64,000 nucleotides of DNA from CAYPAV01 sp964408805. GTDB lineage: Bacteria > Pseudomonadota > Alphaproteobacteria > UBA8366. Position 1 is the stretch's first letter. Every line of letters starts with the position of its first letter. The DNA lies in NCBI GenBank assembly GCA_964408805.1, contig CAYPAV010000015.1, positions 1 through 64,000 on the forward strand, written 5' to 3'. Under the pieces are notes generated by a model, which worked only from the letters and a program-made list of their open reading frames with translations, ran no database searches and was not told the origin of the DNA. The translations under genes and the position numbers were made by a program. Positions 53,196 to 63,299 of the stretch are shown one piece after another.

Positions 53196-55681
53196 TTGCC
53201 CGCGGCCCGATCGAATCGCTCGGCGGCGACTCTTTCGATCCGTTCCTTCAGATCCGGGTTCGCCTCCAAGAACGGCAGGAAGTCGTCGCGCTTGAGGATC
53301 AGCAACTCGCTAAATCCGATAGATCGGACGGTGGCCGTGCGCGGCATTTCGGCGAGGAGTGCTATCTCGCCGAAGAAATCGCCGCTGCCGAGTTGCACCG
53401 GAGTCTCGCCGACATCGACGTCGAGACTTCCATTGGAGACGAAGTAGAGCGCGTCGCCCGCATCGCCCTTGCGGCAGACGGTTTCGTCGGGAACCGCCAG
53501 ATAAGGCTTCAACAGGCGGGCGATCCCGAGAATTCGATCTCCGGATAGTTCCGACAGGACAGACACCTTCGCGATCAGATTGCGCGGCTCGAGCCCGAGG
53601 TCGAGCTTCGGCAAGGTTTCGATTCCGCGCGACCGCGCATCAATGTCCTCAAGCAAATTCTCGTGGATGTCCTGGGAAATAATCGCATGGTCGTGGAGTT
53701 CGGCATAATTGGCTTTCTCGAGGCGCATCGCGACCCTCCCGAAATGCCGCCGTTCCATGGCCTGGGCGTATTCCGGATATTGTAATCGAATGGCGGCGAG
53801 TTTGAGGCCGACCGCCTCCAGGCGCTCACGAAGCAGCTCGTCCACGCCGTCACCCGCGACCTCGCCGACAAGGGTTCGCACAGCCGCTAGCTCGGCGGTC
53901 AGGAGGTCGTCCAGGACACTCCGCATCGCAAACAGGAACTGAAACCGAAGCGCCATACGGTACGTCAACGGCCCGGTTAGTCCAATGCGCCGCTGCAACC
54001 GCATGGCAATCCTGAAGAACCGGCTGAATCCGAGGCCCTTGGCGACCGCCGCGGCGTAGCCCTCGACCCCTTCCGCCTTCAAGGCATCGGCGATGTCCTC
54101 GACCCGAACCACCAATTCGCGGAGGACACGAGGCGGGATGAAACCTTGGCCGAATTGTTCCAGATATCTGTGCTTTTCCTCGGCGACCAGGGTCGCGAGG
54201 CCCACCGTAATCCAATCCTCAGTCGACATACCGTTGACGGCACTCGCGGTTTCGGTCGCGGCCGCGGCGCGGCGCTCGTAGCTTGACAGAAGTGCCCTTG
54301 CCGATCCGCTTTCGATCTCCTCGGTCTCGAGCATTCGCGCAACGTCGGCCGAGACATCCGTGAGCGTACGTGCCATTGCCCGGTCGCGGATCGCCCGGTC
54401 GCGGGGGGCCAGTTCGTCGAGCCCGAGCCAGGACATCACCTTGCGGATCGTGGTCGCTTGTACGAAAAGCGTGAACAAAACGAAACCGGTCACCAGAACG
54501 GCAAGGAATTGACGGGTCTCGGCCGCGATGGCGTCGTTCTCTACGATGATCAGGACGAGCGCCAGGGAGACCGCGCCGCGAAGTCCGCCCCAGACCATGA
54601 CGGTGCTATATGCCGAGCTGACGTGGTGGGCGAGGCCAAGACGCGAGACCAAGGGAAGCAGACCGTAAATGACTCCGACACGAGCCAAGGTGGCGGTCAA
54701 GATGACCACCATCAGCCCGATCAGCAATGCGCCATCGATGGCGGCGAGCAATGCCGGGACGGCGAGGCCGACCAGGATGAAAATGACCGATATCGCCCAA
54801 AAGCCGAGCTGCCCCCAAACCTCGTGCAGGGCGTGGAACTCCTCGGGCGGGATCGCGACCCGTCCGCGCGAGCCGATCACCAACCCCGCCGTGACCACCG
54901 CCATGACTCCGGAGACGTGGAGGTAATGCTCGGCCACGATGAAGGCGAGATAGGCGAGGACGATGGTCAGCGTGATGCAAACGAGCGTGAACTTTCGCAA
55001 TCGTCCGATGACCCAACTGAACGCAAGGGCGATCACGTATCCGACCAGGACGCCGCCGACGAAGACCTTCAGGAACTGCCAGATCCCGCTAAGTACGCCG
55101 ACTTCGACGCCGGAGACGATATTCATGAGCAAGATACCGAACAGCACGATCGCAGTCGCGTCGTTGAACAGGCTTTCGCCCTCGACCAGAATCGTCAGGC
55201 GTTTTGGCGCGCCGAGTTCCTTGAACAGCGCCACCACCGCGACGGGGTCTGTGGCGGAGACGATACAGCCGAGCAAGAGACAGACCAGAAGCCCGGTGCC
55301 GGTCGCCCAGTGGAGCGGCAGGGCCACGACGAATGTCGAGATCAAGAGGCCGATGACGGCGAGAAACAGGATCGGCCCGATATCCTCCATCAGACGACGC
55401 ACATCGATCGAGAGCGCGCTTTCGAAGACGAGCGTCGGCAGGAAGACGAACATCACCATATCGGCGGTGATGTGAAATCCCGAGAGCGAGCGCACCAGAT
55501 CGCCGATGAAACCGATCGAGAGGCGCGTCCCCGCGAACTCGATGACCGCGCCAAGTGCAATGCCGACGATCGCCAATAGAACCGTATGCGGAAAATTGAC
55601 GCGCTTTGCCACCGGCAGCAGCAGAACGGCGATCGTCAATATGAAGATCAGCCCGAGAACGGACATCCATATGTGTTCCAT
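53192..55681 (-). CDS. NHE/CPA1-type cation/proton antiporter with C-terminal cNMP-binding domain
   Basis: This 829-residue protein has an N-terminal CPA1 antiporter (about 1-420, 12-13 helices) with the NHE signature GESLFNDATAIVLFGILL and MVWGGLRGAVSLALV. A long cytoplasmic helical linker (about 430-690) and a cyclic-nucleotide-binding domain (about 700-825, VCRKGDAGDALYFVSNGSLDV, SGDFFGEIALLAEMPRTATV) follow. The FGEIALL-x8-RTA phosphate-binding cassette is complete. It should exchange H+ for Na+ or K+ under control of cAMP or a similar ligand. It resembles eukaryotic SLC9C transporters without the voltage-sensor domain. Confidence 0.88.
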   Translation of the reverse strand: MEHIWMSVLGLIFILTIAVLLLPVAKRVNFPHTVLLAIVGIALGAVIEFAGTRLSIGFIGDLVRSLSGFHITADMVMFVFLPTLVFESALSIDVRRLMEDIGPILFLAVIGLLISTFVVALPLHWATGTGLLVCLLLGCIVSATDPVAVVALFKELGAPKRLTILVEGESLFNDATAIVLFGILLMNIVSGVEVGVLSGIWQFLKVFVGGVLVGYVIALAFSWVIGRLRKFTLVCITLTIVLAYLAFIVAEHYLHVSGVMAVVTAGLVIGSRGRVAIPPEEFHALHEVWGQLGFWAISVIFILVGLAVPALLAAIDGALLIGLMVVILTATLARVGVIYGLLPLVSRLGLAHHVSSAYSTVMVWGGLRGAVSLALVLIIVENDAIAAETRQFLAVLVTGFVLFTLFVQATTIRKVMSWLGLDELAPRDRAIRDRAMARTLTDVSADVARMLETEEIESGSARALLSSYERRAAAATETASAVNGMSTEDWITVGLATLVAEEKHRYLEQFGQGFIPPRVLRELVVRVEDIADALKAEGVEGYAAAVAKGLGFSRFFRIAMRLQRRIGLTGPLTYRMALRFQFLFAMRSVLDDLLTAELAAVRTLVGEVAGDGVDELLRERLEAVGLKLAAIRLQYPEYAQAMERRHFGRVAMRLEKANYAELHDHAIISQDIHENLLEDIDARSRGIETLPKLDLGLEPRNLIAKVSVLSELSGDRILGIARLLKPYLAVPDETVCRKGDAGDALYFVSNGSLDVDVGETPVQLGSGDFFGEIALLAEMPRTATVRSIGFSELLILKRDDFLPFLEANPDLKERIERVAAERFDRAAGN

Positions 55682-55767
55682 CCCGACCCCTCAGGAGAAA
55701 CTCGAAGTTGCAACTTCCTATCAGCTGCAACGCCGCCACGCCAGAGACTAACGGGACGAATCCACAA

Positions 55768-58029
55768 TTATGTTTCGTCGAGAGCCGCGAGGACCTTCGG
55801 CGGAGACATCGGCAGGTCGACGAGGCGTCGTCCGGTCGCATTCTTGATCGCGTTGGCGACCGCCGCCAAGGGGGGTGAAATGGGAACTTCTCCGACGCCG
55901 CGGACACCGAAGGGATGCGTGTCGCTTGGCACTTCGACGATCACGGTATCGATCATCGGCAGGTCGGAGGCGACCGGGATGCGGTAGTCGAGAAAGCCCG
56001 GATTCTCGAGCTGTCCGTCTTCGTTATAAATATATTCCTCGTTCAGCGCCCAGCCGATGCCCTGGGCGACGCCGCCCTGCATCTGGCCCTCGACGTATCC
56101 CGGATGAATGGCGCGGCCCGCGTCCTGAACGGCGGTATAGCGCAGAATCGTCACATGGCCGGTTTCCGGATCGACCTCGAGATCGCAGATATGGGTGCCG
56201 AAGCCGGGACCCGCCCCCTGCACGTTGGATGATCGATTGGCATTGATCGGTCCCCCGGTGGAGGCTGCCTTGCCGGCGATATCGGCCAGGGTCAAGGGAT
56301 CGAACTCACCCGCATTGGCGCCCGCGGGACGCGCGGCGCCATCCGACCAGACGACCGCGTCGAGATCGATGTCCCAGATCTTCGCCGCGCGTTCGCGGAG
56401 CTTCTCGACCACCGCTTGGGCCGCTTCCACCACCATGGTGCCGGCGGCGAAGGTGACGCGGCTGCCGCCGGTCACGGCACTAAAGCCGATCGAGCTCGTA
56501 TCCGCGACCAGGGCGCGCACTTGATCGATATCGATCCCCAGCACTTCGGCGGTCATGATGACCATCGAGGCACGCGAGCCGCCGATATCCGGATTGCCGG
56601 TGATGACGGTGACCGTGCCGTCCTCGTTGACGATCACGCCGGCACTCACCTCGCCGCCGACATTGAACCAGAATCCGGCCGCAACACCGCGTCCCTGATT
56701 GGGGCCGAGCGGTGTCTTGTAGTGCGGATGCGCGATCGCCGCATTCAGCGTTTCCTCGAACCCGATCTTACGGAAGGTCGGGCCATAGGCGGCGCGGGTC
56801 CCTTCTTTGGCCGCGTTCTTGAGGCGAAGCTCAAGCGGGTCCATCTCCAGCTCCAAGGCCAGTTCGTCGAGCGCGCTTTCGACCACGAAGGCGGCAATGG
56901 GTGAACCCGGCGCGCGGTAGGAATTGCTCTTCGGGCGATTCATGACGACGTCGTAGCCGATGGTCTCGGAATTCGCGATGTCGTAAGGGGCGAAGGTACA
57001 GCTCGCGGCCTGGCGCACGGGCGAGCCCGGAAAGGCGCCGGCCTGGAAGTTCAGCACCGCCTGCGCTGCGGTGATCCGGCCGTCCTTGGTCGCGCCGATC
57101 TTGACCGTGTTGGAGGAGCCCGAGGTCGGTCCGGTGGCGCGAAACACTTCTTCCCGCGACATCACCATCTTGACAGGCCGGCCTGACAGGCGCGACAGCA
57201 CCAGTGCCAGCGGCTCCAGATAGACGATCGTCTTGCCGCCGAAACCGCCGCCGATCTCGGCCGGGATCGCGCGCACGTCGGCGATATTGGTGCCGGTCAG
57301 CTTGGCGCTCACCTGGCGGACCATGAAATGACCCTGACTGCTGCTCCAGATCGTCGTTTGGCCGTCCTTGGCGACGCTGACGAGGGCCGCATGCGGCTCG
57401 AGATAGCCCTGGTGGACGGGCTTCGTGGTCAGCTTCTTTTCGACGATGACGTCGGCGGCCGCGAACCCGGTCTCCAGGTCCCCGATCGCGAATTCGAACC
57501 TTTTCGCGATATTCGTGGGGTCCGTGGGTTGGGGGTCGGCCCCTTCGGTGCGGATGAAGTCGTGCAGGATGGGGGCGTCGGGCTTCATCGCCTCTTCGAC
57601 ATCGATGACGTGGGGCAGGATTTCGTATTCCACTTCGATCAGATCGAGGGCTGCCATGGCGATCCGGTTCGTGGTCGCGGCAACGGCGGCGACCGCGTGG
57701 CCGGCATAGAGGACCTTGTCCCGCGCCATCACGTTCCGGCTGGTATAGCGAAGGTCGTGCGGCCCCGCCATCACCGGTGTTTCGATCGGGAAGTGGGCTA
57801 GGTCGTCGCCCGACATCGCCGCCTTCACCCCCGTCAGCCTCTTCGCCTTCTCGAGGTTGATCGAGACGATGCGCGCATGGGGATGCGGGCTGCGAAGCAC
57901 TTTGCCGACCAGCATGCCCGGCAGCTTGAAGTCGGCCCCGAAGGTCGCGCGGCCCGTGACCTTGTCCATGCCGTCGGGGCGGATCGTGTTTTGACCGATC
58001 CAGCGAAATTCGTGCTTTTCTGCAGACAT
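55768..58029 (-). CDS. Xanthine-dehydrogenase-family molybdenum-binding subunit, second copy
   Basis: This 753-residue large subunit opens with NTIRPDGMDKVTGRATFGAD. It continues with IPAEIGGGFGGKTIVYLEPL, SYRAPGSPIAAFVVESALDE, NPDIGGSRASMVIMTAEVLG, VTGGSRVTFAAG and the catalytic Glu in RGVGEVPISPPLAAVANA. It is the last gene of the minus-strand run Rieske oxygenase, hyuA, hyuB, molybdenum subunit. The FAD and 2Fe-2S subunits are missing from the window. It probably hydroxylates a ring of the compound handled by this operon. Confidence 0.87.
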   Translation of the reverse strand: MSAEKHEFRWIGQNTIRPDGMDKVTGRATFGADFKLPGMLVGKVLRSPHPHARIVSINLEKAKRLTGVKAAMSGDDLAHFPIETPVMAGPHDLRYTSRNVMARDKVLYAGHAVAAVAATTNRIAMAALDLIEVEYEILPHVIDVEEAMKPDAPILHDFIRTEGADPQPTDPTNIAKRFEFAIGDLETGFAAADVIVEKKLTTKPVHQGYLEPHAALVSVAKDGQTTIWSSSQGHFMVRQVSAKLTGTNIADVRAIPAEIGGGFGGKTIVYLEPLALVLSRLSGRPVKMVMSREEVFRATGPTSGSSNTVKIGATKDGRITAAQAVLNFQAGAFPGSPVRQAASCTFAPYDIANSETIGYDVVMNRPKSNSYRAPGSPIAAFVVESALDELALELEMDPLELRLKNAAKEGTRAAYGPTFRKIGFEETLNAAIAHPHYKTPLGPNQGRGVAAGFWFNVGGEVSAGVIVNEDGTVTVITGNPDIGGSRASMVIMTAEVLGIDIDQVRALVADTSSIGFSAVTGGSRVTFAAGTMVVEAAQAVVEKLRERAAKIWDIDLDAVVWSDGAARPAGANAGEFDPLTLADIAGKAASTGGPINANRSSNVQGAGPGFGTHICDLEVDPETGHVTILRYTAVQDAGRAIHPGYVEGQMQGGVAQGIGWALNEEYIYNEDGQLENPGFLDYRIPVASDLPMIDTVIVEVPSDTHPFGVRGVGEVPISPPLAAVANAIKNATGRRLVDLPMSPPKVLAALDET

Positions 58030-58117
58030 GGCGGAACTCTCTCGATGTGATGGGGGCGGTCGGGATTGGAATAGAAATAAGTCGCAAGACGGCCAGGATC
58101 AAACGGATTGAACCGTT

Positions 58118-59770
58118 TTATTTATCTCCCGCGCGATAGCCGTAGTCGCGGGCAGCACCCTCGGGAGTCACGAACCCCAGCGCGATGTCCCGTGCCACGA
58201 GATCGCGGGGCCGCTGCTGCGGATCGCCGATCCCGCCGCCGCCGGCTTCGTGGAGCGTAATCCGGTCGCCGGGCCGCAAGACGTGGGTTCCCTTCGGATG
58301 AACGGCGGTGTCATTGACGAAATGGGCGCGGCGCCCGCCCGCGCCGCCGCCAAGATACCCCGGTGCCGGAAAATCGCTTCTGTTCGCCATCGTGAGGATG
58401 GTCATCGGCCGGCCGGTATCGTTCCGCAGCGTCATCACCTGGCCGACGCCGCCGCGCGCCGTGCCGGGCCCGCCGCTGTCTGGAAGGATCTCCTTCGATA
58501 CGATCGTCGTGCCGGTGATCGATTCCCAAATTTCCGCCGGGACGACCGCCATGTTGGAGGGGCCGGGCAGACAGTTTCCGCCATCCATACCTTCTATCGC
58601 CCCGAAGCCGCCGGAGGCGAAGTAGATCGTCGAAATGGGCCGTCCGTCCGGGTGGAAACCCTGGATTGTCACCAGATCCATCATGCCGTTGTCGGCCTGG
58701 ATACGGTCGGGCGCGGCCTCGGCGAGCGCGCCGAACAGTAGTCCGGTAACGAAATGCCCAATGGCGTGCCGTGCACCCGTCGGGAAGGGCGGCTGGGCGT
58801 TCAGGAGGCACCCCTCGGGTGCGGTGACCCGGATCGGCCGTGTGGCCCCTTCGTTGTTGGGGAGCGAAGGAATGGTCAGGCACTTGATCGCATGCAGCGA
58901 CATCGCATTGGTATAGCAATAGGGCACGTTGATGCCGCTTGGGACGCAATCGCCGGTGCCGGTGAAATCGATCGTCACCGCTTCGTCCTCCACCTCGATT
59001 CGGCAGGCGAGCGGGATCGGATCGTCGATGGCCTCGATCATGATTTGGTTTTCGTAGACGCCGTTGGCGATTTCGGCGATCCGTCGGCGCATCGCCAGGT
59101 CCGATTGGTTCCGGATTGCCCGGCTCAACGGCGACAGGTCGTCGATGTCGTATTCCGACATGAAGTCGAGGAGCTGGCGCCCCCCCACCTCGTTGCAGGT
59201 GACGTTGGCCAGCAAGTCGCCAATCGTCGCCTCTGGCGTGCGGACATTGGCACGTACCAGGTCCAGGATGAAGGGATCGACCACGCCGTCGCACTTCAGG
59301 CGGCAGATCGGCAGGCGGAGGCCTTCCTGATAGATCTCGCGGGCCGCCGCCCCGAAGCCGGTGCCGCCGATATCCGGCAAATGGGTGATCGACATGGTGT
59401 AGCCGACGATCGTTTCGCCGCGGAATACCGGCCGCATGACGTTGATGTCGAAGAGATGCCCCGTGCCCATCCAGGGATCGTTGGTGCAGATGACGTCGCC
59501 CGGGCGAAGCGTCTCCGGCGGGAACTTCTCCAGCATGAAACCCAAGGTGCGCGGGGCCGAGCCGATGAAGACAGGGACCGAAAAACTGCCCTGCGCCATC
59601 AGTTGGCCCTCGCCGTCGAACATCACTACGGTCAGGTCGTAGCTCTCCGAGACGATGGTCGAGAACGAGGTCCGCACCAGGGTCGAGACGATCTCGTCGG
59701 AGATCGAGACCAAGCGGTCCCACAGGATGCCGAGGGAGACGGCGTCGAATTCGGACTCGGCGGCGGTCAT
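58118..59770 (-). CDS. Hydantoinase B / oxoprolinase family subunit, second copy
   Basis: This 550-residue protein has AVSLGILWDRLVSISDEIVST, TNDPWMGTGHLFDINVMRPVF, HLPDIGGTGFGAAAREIYQEG and the glycine-rich end DRITLHEAGGGGIGDPQQRP. It follows hyuA with a three-base gap. The HyuA/HyuB pair would use ATP to open a cyclic amide or imide. A methylhydantoinase-type or oxoprolinase role is possible. Confidence 0.88.
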   Translation of the reverse strand: MTAAESEFDAVSLGILWDRLVSISDEIVSTLVRTSFSTIVSESYDLTVVMFDGEGQLMAQGSFSVPVFIGSAPRTLGFMLEKFPPETLRPGDVICTNDPWMGTGHLFDINVMRPVFRGETIVGYTMSITHLPDIGGTGFGAAAREIYQEGLRLPICRLKCDGVVDPFILDLVRANVRTPEATIGDLLANVTCNEVGGRQLLDFMSEYDIDDLSPLSRAIRNQSDLAMRRRIAEIANGVYENQIMIEAIDDPIPLACRIEVEDEAVTIDFTGTGDCVPSGINVPYCYTNAMSLHAIKCLTIPSLPNNEGATRPIRVTAPEGCLLNAQPPFPTGARHAIGHFVTGLLFGALAEAAPDRIQADNGMMDLVTIQGFHPDGRPISTIYFASGGFGAIEGMDGGNCLPGPSNMAVVPAEIWESITGTTIVSKEILPDSGGPGTARGGVGQVMTLRNDTGRPMTILTMANRSDFPAPGYLGGGAGGRRAHFVNDTAVHPKGTHVLRPGDRITLHEAGGGGIGDPQQRPRDLVARDIALGFVTPEGAARDYGYRAGDK

Positions 59771-59773
59771 ATC

Positions 59774-61855
59774 CTATATCTCCAGCTCGGCGATCAGGTT
59801 GTGGGAGGCATCGACCCAGGCCCGGTGGCCGGGGGTGATCAGGCAGGTCGATTCGCGCTCCTCGACGAGCGCCGGACCCTCGATCTCGGTACCGGGTGTT
59901 AGACCATAGCGGTCATAGACCGGGATGTCGCGATAACCGTCCGGCGGGAAATAGGCCCGGCGCGTGCCCTTTCGCGCCGCCGAGACGCCATTTCCGCCTT
60001 GTAGGCTGTAGCCGCTCGGGAGATCTGGTTCGGGACCCCGCGCCTCGACCCGCCAGTTGATGATCTCCAGCGGCGCGTCGAGCGCCGCCACGGCGTACAG
60101 TTCGGCATAGCGGCTCTCGAAATATTGGCGGAGGTTGGGGAAGGCGTCGCCGGGATCGCCCTCGGGCAAGGTCACCTCGATCTCGTGGGTTTGCCCGAAA
60201 TAGCGCATGTCGAGGCGGCGGATGAGCCGCATGTCATCGGGTGCGACGCCGGCCTCGCCGAGAAATCCCGTCGCCTCGGCGACCAAATCGTCGAACATGG
60301 TACTGAAATCGGCTGCCGTCAGATCTTCGTCGACCACCCGGCGCGAGCGCGCGATCTCGAAGGCAAGCGGGCTGGCGAGCAGGCCGAGGGCCGAAAAGAC
60401 TCCCGCCCCCAACGGAAAGACGACGCGGGGGATCTTCAGCTTCTCGGCGACCGGCATCGCGTGCATAGGGCCGGAGCCGCCAAAGGCGACCATGCTGGCG
60501 GTACGATAGTCGAAACCGCGTTCGGCGGCGTGAACCCGAAAGGCCCGGGCGACGTCCTCGTTCGCGGTCTCGTGGATACCCCAAGCGGCGCGTTCAAGCG
60601 AGAGATCGAGCGGTCCGCCGACAGTCGTCTCTATCGCCGCCCGTGCCGCGTCGACATCAAGCGCCATCTCGCCGCCGAGAAAGAAATCGGGATCGAGATA
60701 ACCTAAAACGAGATTTGCATCGCTCAGTGCCGCGTCTGCGCCGCCTCGGCCATAACAGGCGGGTCCGGGATCGGCGCCCGCGCTCAACGGTCCCACCTTC
60801 AGGAGTCCGCGATCGTCGGTGCCTGCGATCGAGCCGCCGCCGGCGCCTATTTCGATGAGATCGAGGACCGGAATCCGAACGGGTAAGCCGCTGCCGCGTT
60901 TGAACTCGTGAACCCGTGCGATTTCGGTCGCCGCACTCTTGAGGGGCGTGTGGGCCCGAATGAGGGCACCCTTCGCCGTGGTGCCGCCGAGATCGAAGGA
61001 CAGCACGTCCGGCAGGTCGAGGGCACGGCCCTGCACCGCCGCCATCAAAACGCCTGCCGCCGGACCCGATTCAAGCAAGCGGACGGGAAATCGCCGCGCC
61101 GTGTCCGGCGCCAGCATGCCGCCGCTCGAGGTCATGATATCGAACCGTCCTTCGTAACCCAGCGATTTCAAACCGGATTCCAAGCGATCGAGATAGCGGT
61201 CGACCATCGGCTGGGTGTAGGCGTTGATGCTGGTCGTGGTCCAGCGCTCGAACTCGCGCATGTTCGGGAAAACCTCCGATGAGGCCGAGACATAGAGATC
61301 CGGGAACTCCTCCGTTGCCATCTGCTTGACCGCGCGCTCGTGGCCGGGGTCGATATAGCTGTGGAGGAAACAGATGGCGAGCGCCTTGATGGCATGGGCC
61401 TCCACCAGCTCGGCGATGGCGGTCCGGGCGGCGGCGAGGTCGAGCGGCGTTTCAATCCGGCCGTCGTAATGCACCCGTTCCGGGATTCCCCGGCGCAAGG
61501 TCCGCGAGACCAGCGGTTCCGGATAAGCGACGCCGAGATCGAAGAGGTCGTAGCGCCGCTCCATTCCCATATCCATGATGTCGCCGAACCCCTTGGTGAC
61601 CAGCATGCCGGTCACCGCACCTCGGCGCTCGATGACCGCATTGGTGACGAGGGTCGTTCCGTGGGCGATTGAGGAAATTTCCGAGATCGGCACGTCGTTC
61701 GCGTCGAGAATCGCGGCGACGCCGTCGATCACCGCCTCGGAGGGGTCGCGCGGCGTCGTCAGCTGCTTATGAACCGCCAGCCGCTCGCCCGCGGCGTCCA
61801 GGAGGGCAAAGTCCGTAAACGTCCCGCCAATATCGATCCCGATGCGCCAGTTCAC
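59774..61855 (-). CDS. Hydantoinase A / oxoprolinase family ATPase subunit, second copy
   Basis: This protein has 693 residues from GTG 61855, which begins NWRIGIDIGGTFTDFALLD; the longer frame to 62029 overlaps the Rieske gene. Motifs include SSIAHGTTLVTNAVIERRGA, DVLSFDLGGTTAKGALIR and FGGSGPMHAMPVAEKL. The start lies seven bases after the Rieske stop codon, showing one operon. Compared with the first HyuA (27420-29492) it keeps the same ATP-binding elements, with different gene order and neighbours. Confidence 0.88.
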   Translation of the reverse strand: MNWRIGIDIGGTFTDFALLDAAGERLAVHKQLTTPRDPSEAVIDGVAAILDANDVPISEISSIAHGTTLVTNAVIERRGAVTGMLVTKGFGDIMDMGMERRYDLFDLGVAYPEPLVSRTLRRGIPERVHYDGRIETPLDLAAARTAIAELVEAHAIKALAICFLHSYIDPGHERAVKQMATEEFPDLYVSASSEVFPNMREFERWTTTSINAYTQPMVDRYLDRLESGLKSLGYEGRFDIMTSSGGMLAPDTARRFPVRLLESGPAAGVLMAAVQGRALDLPDVLSFDLGGTTAKGALIRAHTPLKSAATEIARVHEFKRGSGLPVRIPVLDLIEIGAGGGSIAGTDDRGLLKVGPLSAGADPGPACYGRGGADAALSDANLVLGYLDPDFFLGGEMALDVDAARAAIETTVGGPLDLSLERAAWGIHETANEDVARAFRVHAAERGFDYRTASMVAFGGSGPMHAMPVAEKLKIPRVVFPLGAGVFSALGLLASPLAFEIARSRRVVDEDLTAADFSTMFDDLVAEATGFLGEAGVAPDDMRLIRRLDMRYFGQTHEIEVTLPEGDPGDAFPNLRQYFESRYAELYAVAALDAPLEIINWRVEARGPEPDLPSGYSLQGGNGVSAARKGTRRAYFPPDGYRDIPVYDRYGLTPGTEIEGPALVEERESTCLITPGHRAWVDASHNLIAELEI

Positions 61856-61862
61856 CGCGCGA

Positions 61863-63173
61863 TCAAGCCTCCACGACGCGGCCGAAGGCGTTGCCGAAGC
61901 GCTCCAGCAGCACGTCCTCGAAGGGGATTCCCTCGGCGGCAATCCAGCTGCCGGGGCGGGTTTGGTAGCAGTCGTGGTGCCGGGGCGCGATCGGCTCTTT
62001 GCCTTCCTTGGCAAGTGCCTCGGCACCATCCAAGACTATGCGGCGGAAGCGGACTACCGCCGCGTCCGTCGCCGTCAGCACTTCGCGCGTGCGGTCGGCG
62101 ATCAGGCCCTGGCTTTGCTGAATCATGAGATCCTGTTCGGCGAGACCGGGAACGCCGGTATAGCTCACGTTTTTTTGGAGATCGCGGTCGATTCCGTAGT
62201 CGTTCGCCCGGTTCTGCAGCGGCATATAGTCCGAATCGACCTTGGCGATGATGCCATGGCCTTTTTCGAGCTTCTCCCGCTCCGCGCCCTCGATCGGCCG
62301 TTCCGGGTTCCATGCATAGCAATAGATCCAGCAGGCGATGTCGGTGACCGGCACCAAGGTGAACCCGAAATAGGTCTCGCCGGGAAAGGTCGAGGGGCCG
62401 GTGCCGTGCGCCGGCAGCATGTATTGGGTGATCCGCCAGTAGGATTCGTTCGGATCGCCCGCGCGCATGCCGCCGATCACGAAGCCGACCTCGTGCTCCA
62501 GAAGCGAGAATTTCGGCATCGGATCGTTGCGGATCCAGCGCAGGCGCCGTTCGTCCGCCGGCGCGTCCGGATTTTCGTTCGACTCGACGCTCGGCGCCGG
62601 CATGTGGAGGAACGAAAAATGCGAGGTGTCGAGATCGCCCTCCATGAGCTGCGCCCAGTTGCATTCAACGAACTGCTTGGTGACGTAGCGGTGGGTCTCC
62701 GGCACTTGGCCGTATTCCAGTTGCGGGACCTCCGGCATCGCCGCTTCGCCGTCCCCCGCCGGACCCAAATAGGCCCAAACGATGCCGCCATATTCCCGCG
62801 TCGGATAGGCTTTGATCCGTACCGTCTCGTGATGTCGCACGCCGGGCGGTACGTTCGGCAGGTCGACCGCTTTCCCCGTCACGTCAAACTTCCAGCCGTG
62901 ATAGACGCATCGAAGACCGCATTCCTCGTTCCGCCCATAGAACATATCGGCGGCGCGGTGCGGACAGAGCTTGTCGATCAGGCCGATCCGGCCCTCGGTG
63001 TCGCGGAACGCGACCAGCTCCTCGTCCATGATGGTGACGCGAAGCGGCGGCCCGTCCGGCTCGGCGAGCTCTTCCGACAAGGCGACCGGCTGCCAGAAGC
63101 GCCGGAAATACTGTCCCATCGGCGTGGCGGCGCCGGTTTGCGTCAAAGTTTCATTTTCCTCGGCCGAAAGCAT
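61863..63173 (-). CDS. Rieske non-heme iron oxygenase
   Basis: This protein has 436 residues from ATG 63173 (AAGGA upstream; GTG 63176 is the alternative). The N-terminal Rieske 2Fe-2S ligands are CPHRAAD and CVYHGWKFD. The mononuclear iron site is EGDLDTSHFSFLH with the His/His pattern, and the bridging Asp is in GDLDTSH. It resembles the phthalate/vanillate demethylase-like group of ring hydroxylases. A reductase partner is not seen. It is the first gene of the operon and is divergent from an SDR gene. Confidence 0.9.
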   Translation of the reverse strand: MLSAEENETLTQTGAATPMGQYFRRFWQPVALSEELAEPDGPPLRVTIMDEELVAFRDTEGRIGLIDKLCPHRAADMFYGRNEECGLRCVYHGWKFDVTGKAVDLPNVPPGVRHHETVRIKAYPTREYGGIVWAYLGPAGDGEAAMPEVPQLEYGQVPETHRYVTKQFVECNWAQLMEGDLDTSHFSFLHMPAPSVESNENPDAPADERRLRWIRNDPMPKFSLLEHEVGFVIGGMRAGDPNESYWRITQYMLPAHGTGPSTFPGETYFGFTLVPVTDIACWIYCYAWNPERPIEGAEREKLEKGHGIIAKVDSDYMPLQNRANDYGIDRDLQKNVSYTGVPGLAEQDLMIQQSQGLIADRTREVLTATDAAVVRFRRIVLDGAEALAKEGKEPIAPRHHDCYQTRPGSWIAAEGIPFEDVLLERFGNAFGRVVEA

Positions 63174-63299
63174 CACGTTTCCTTATTTTTTGGGCGGTCG
63201 GTTGCCCGTCTCAGCCAAGCAATATATCGCAGAGCGACAATATCGCGAGGCCCGAGCCCGGCACTATATCAAACAAAGAACAATGGGAGGATCGAACGT

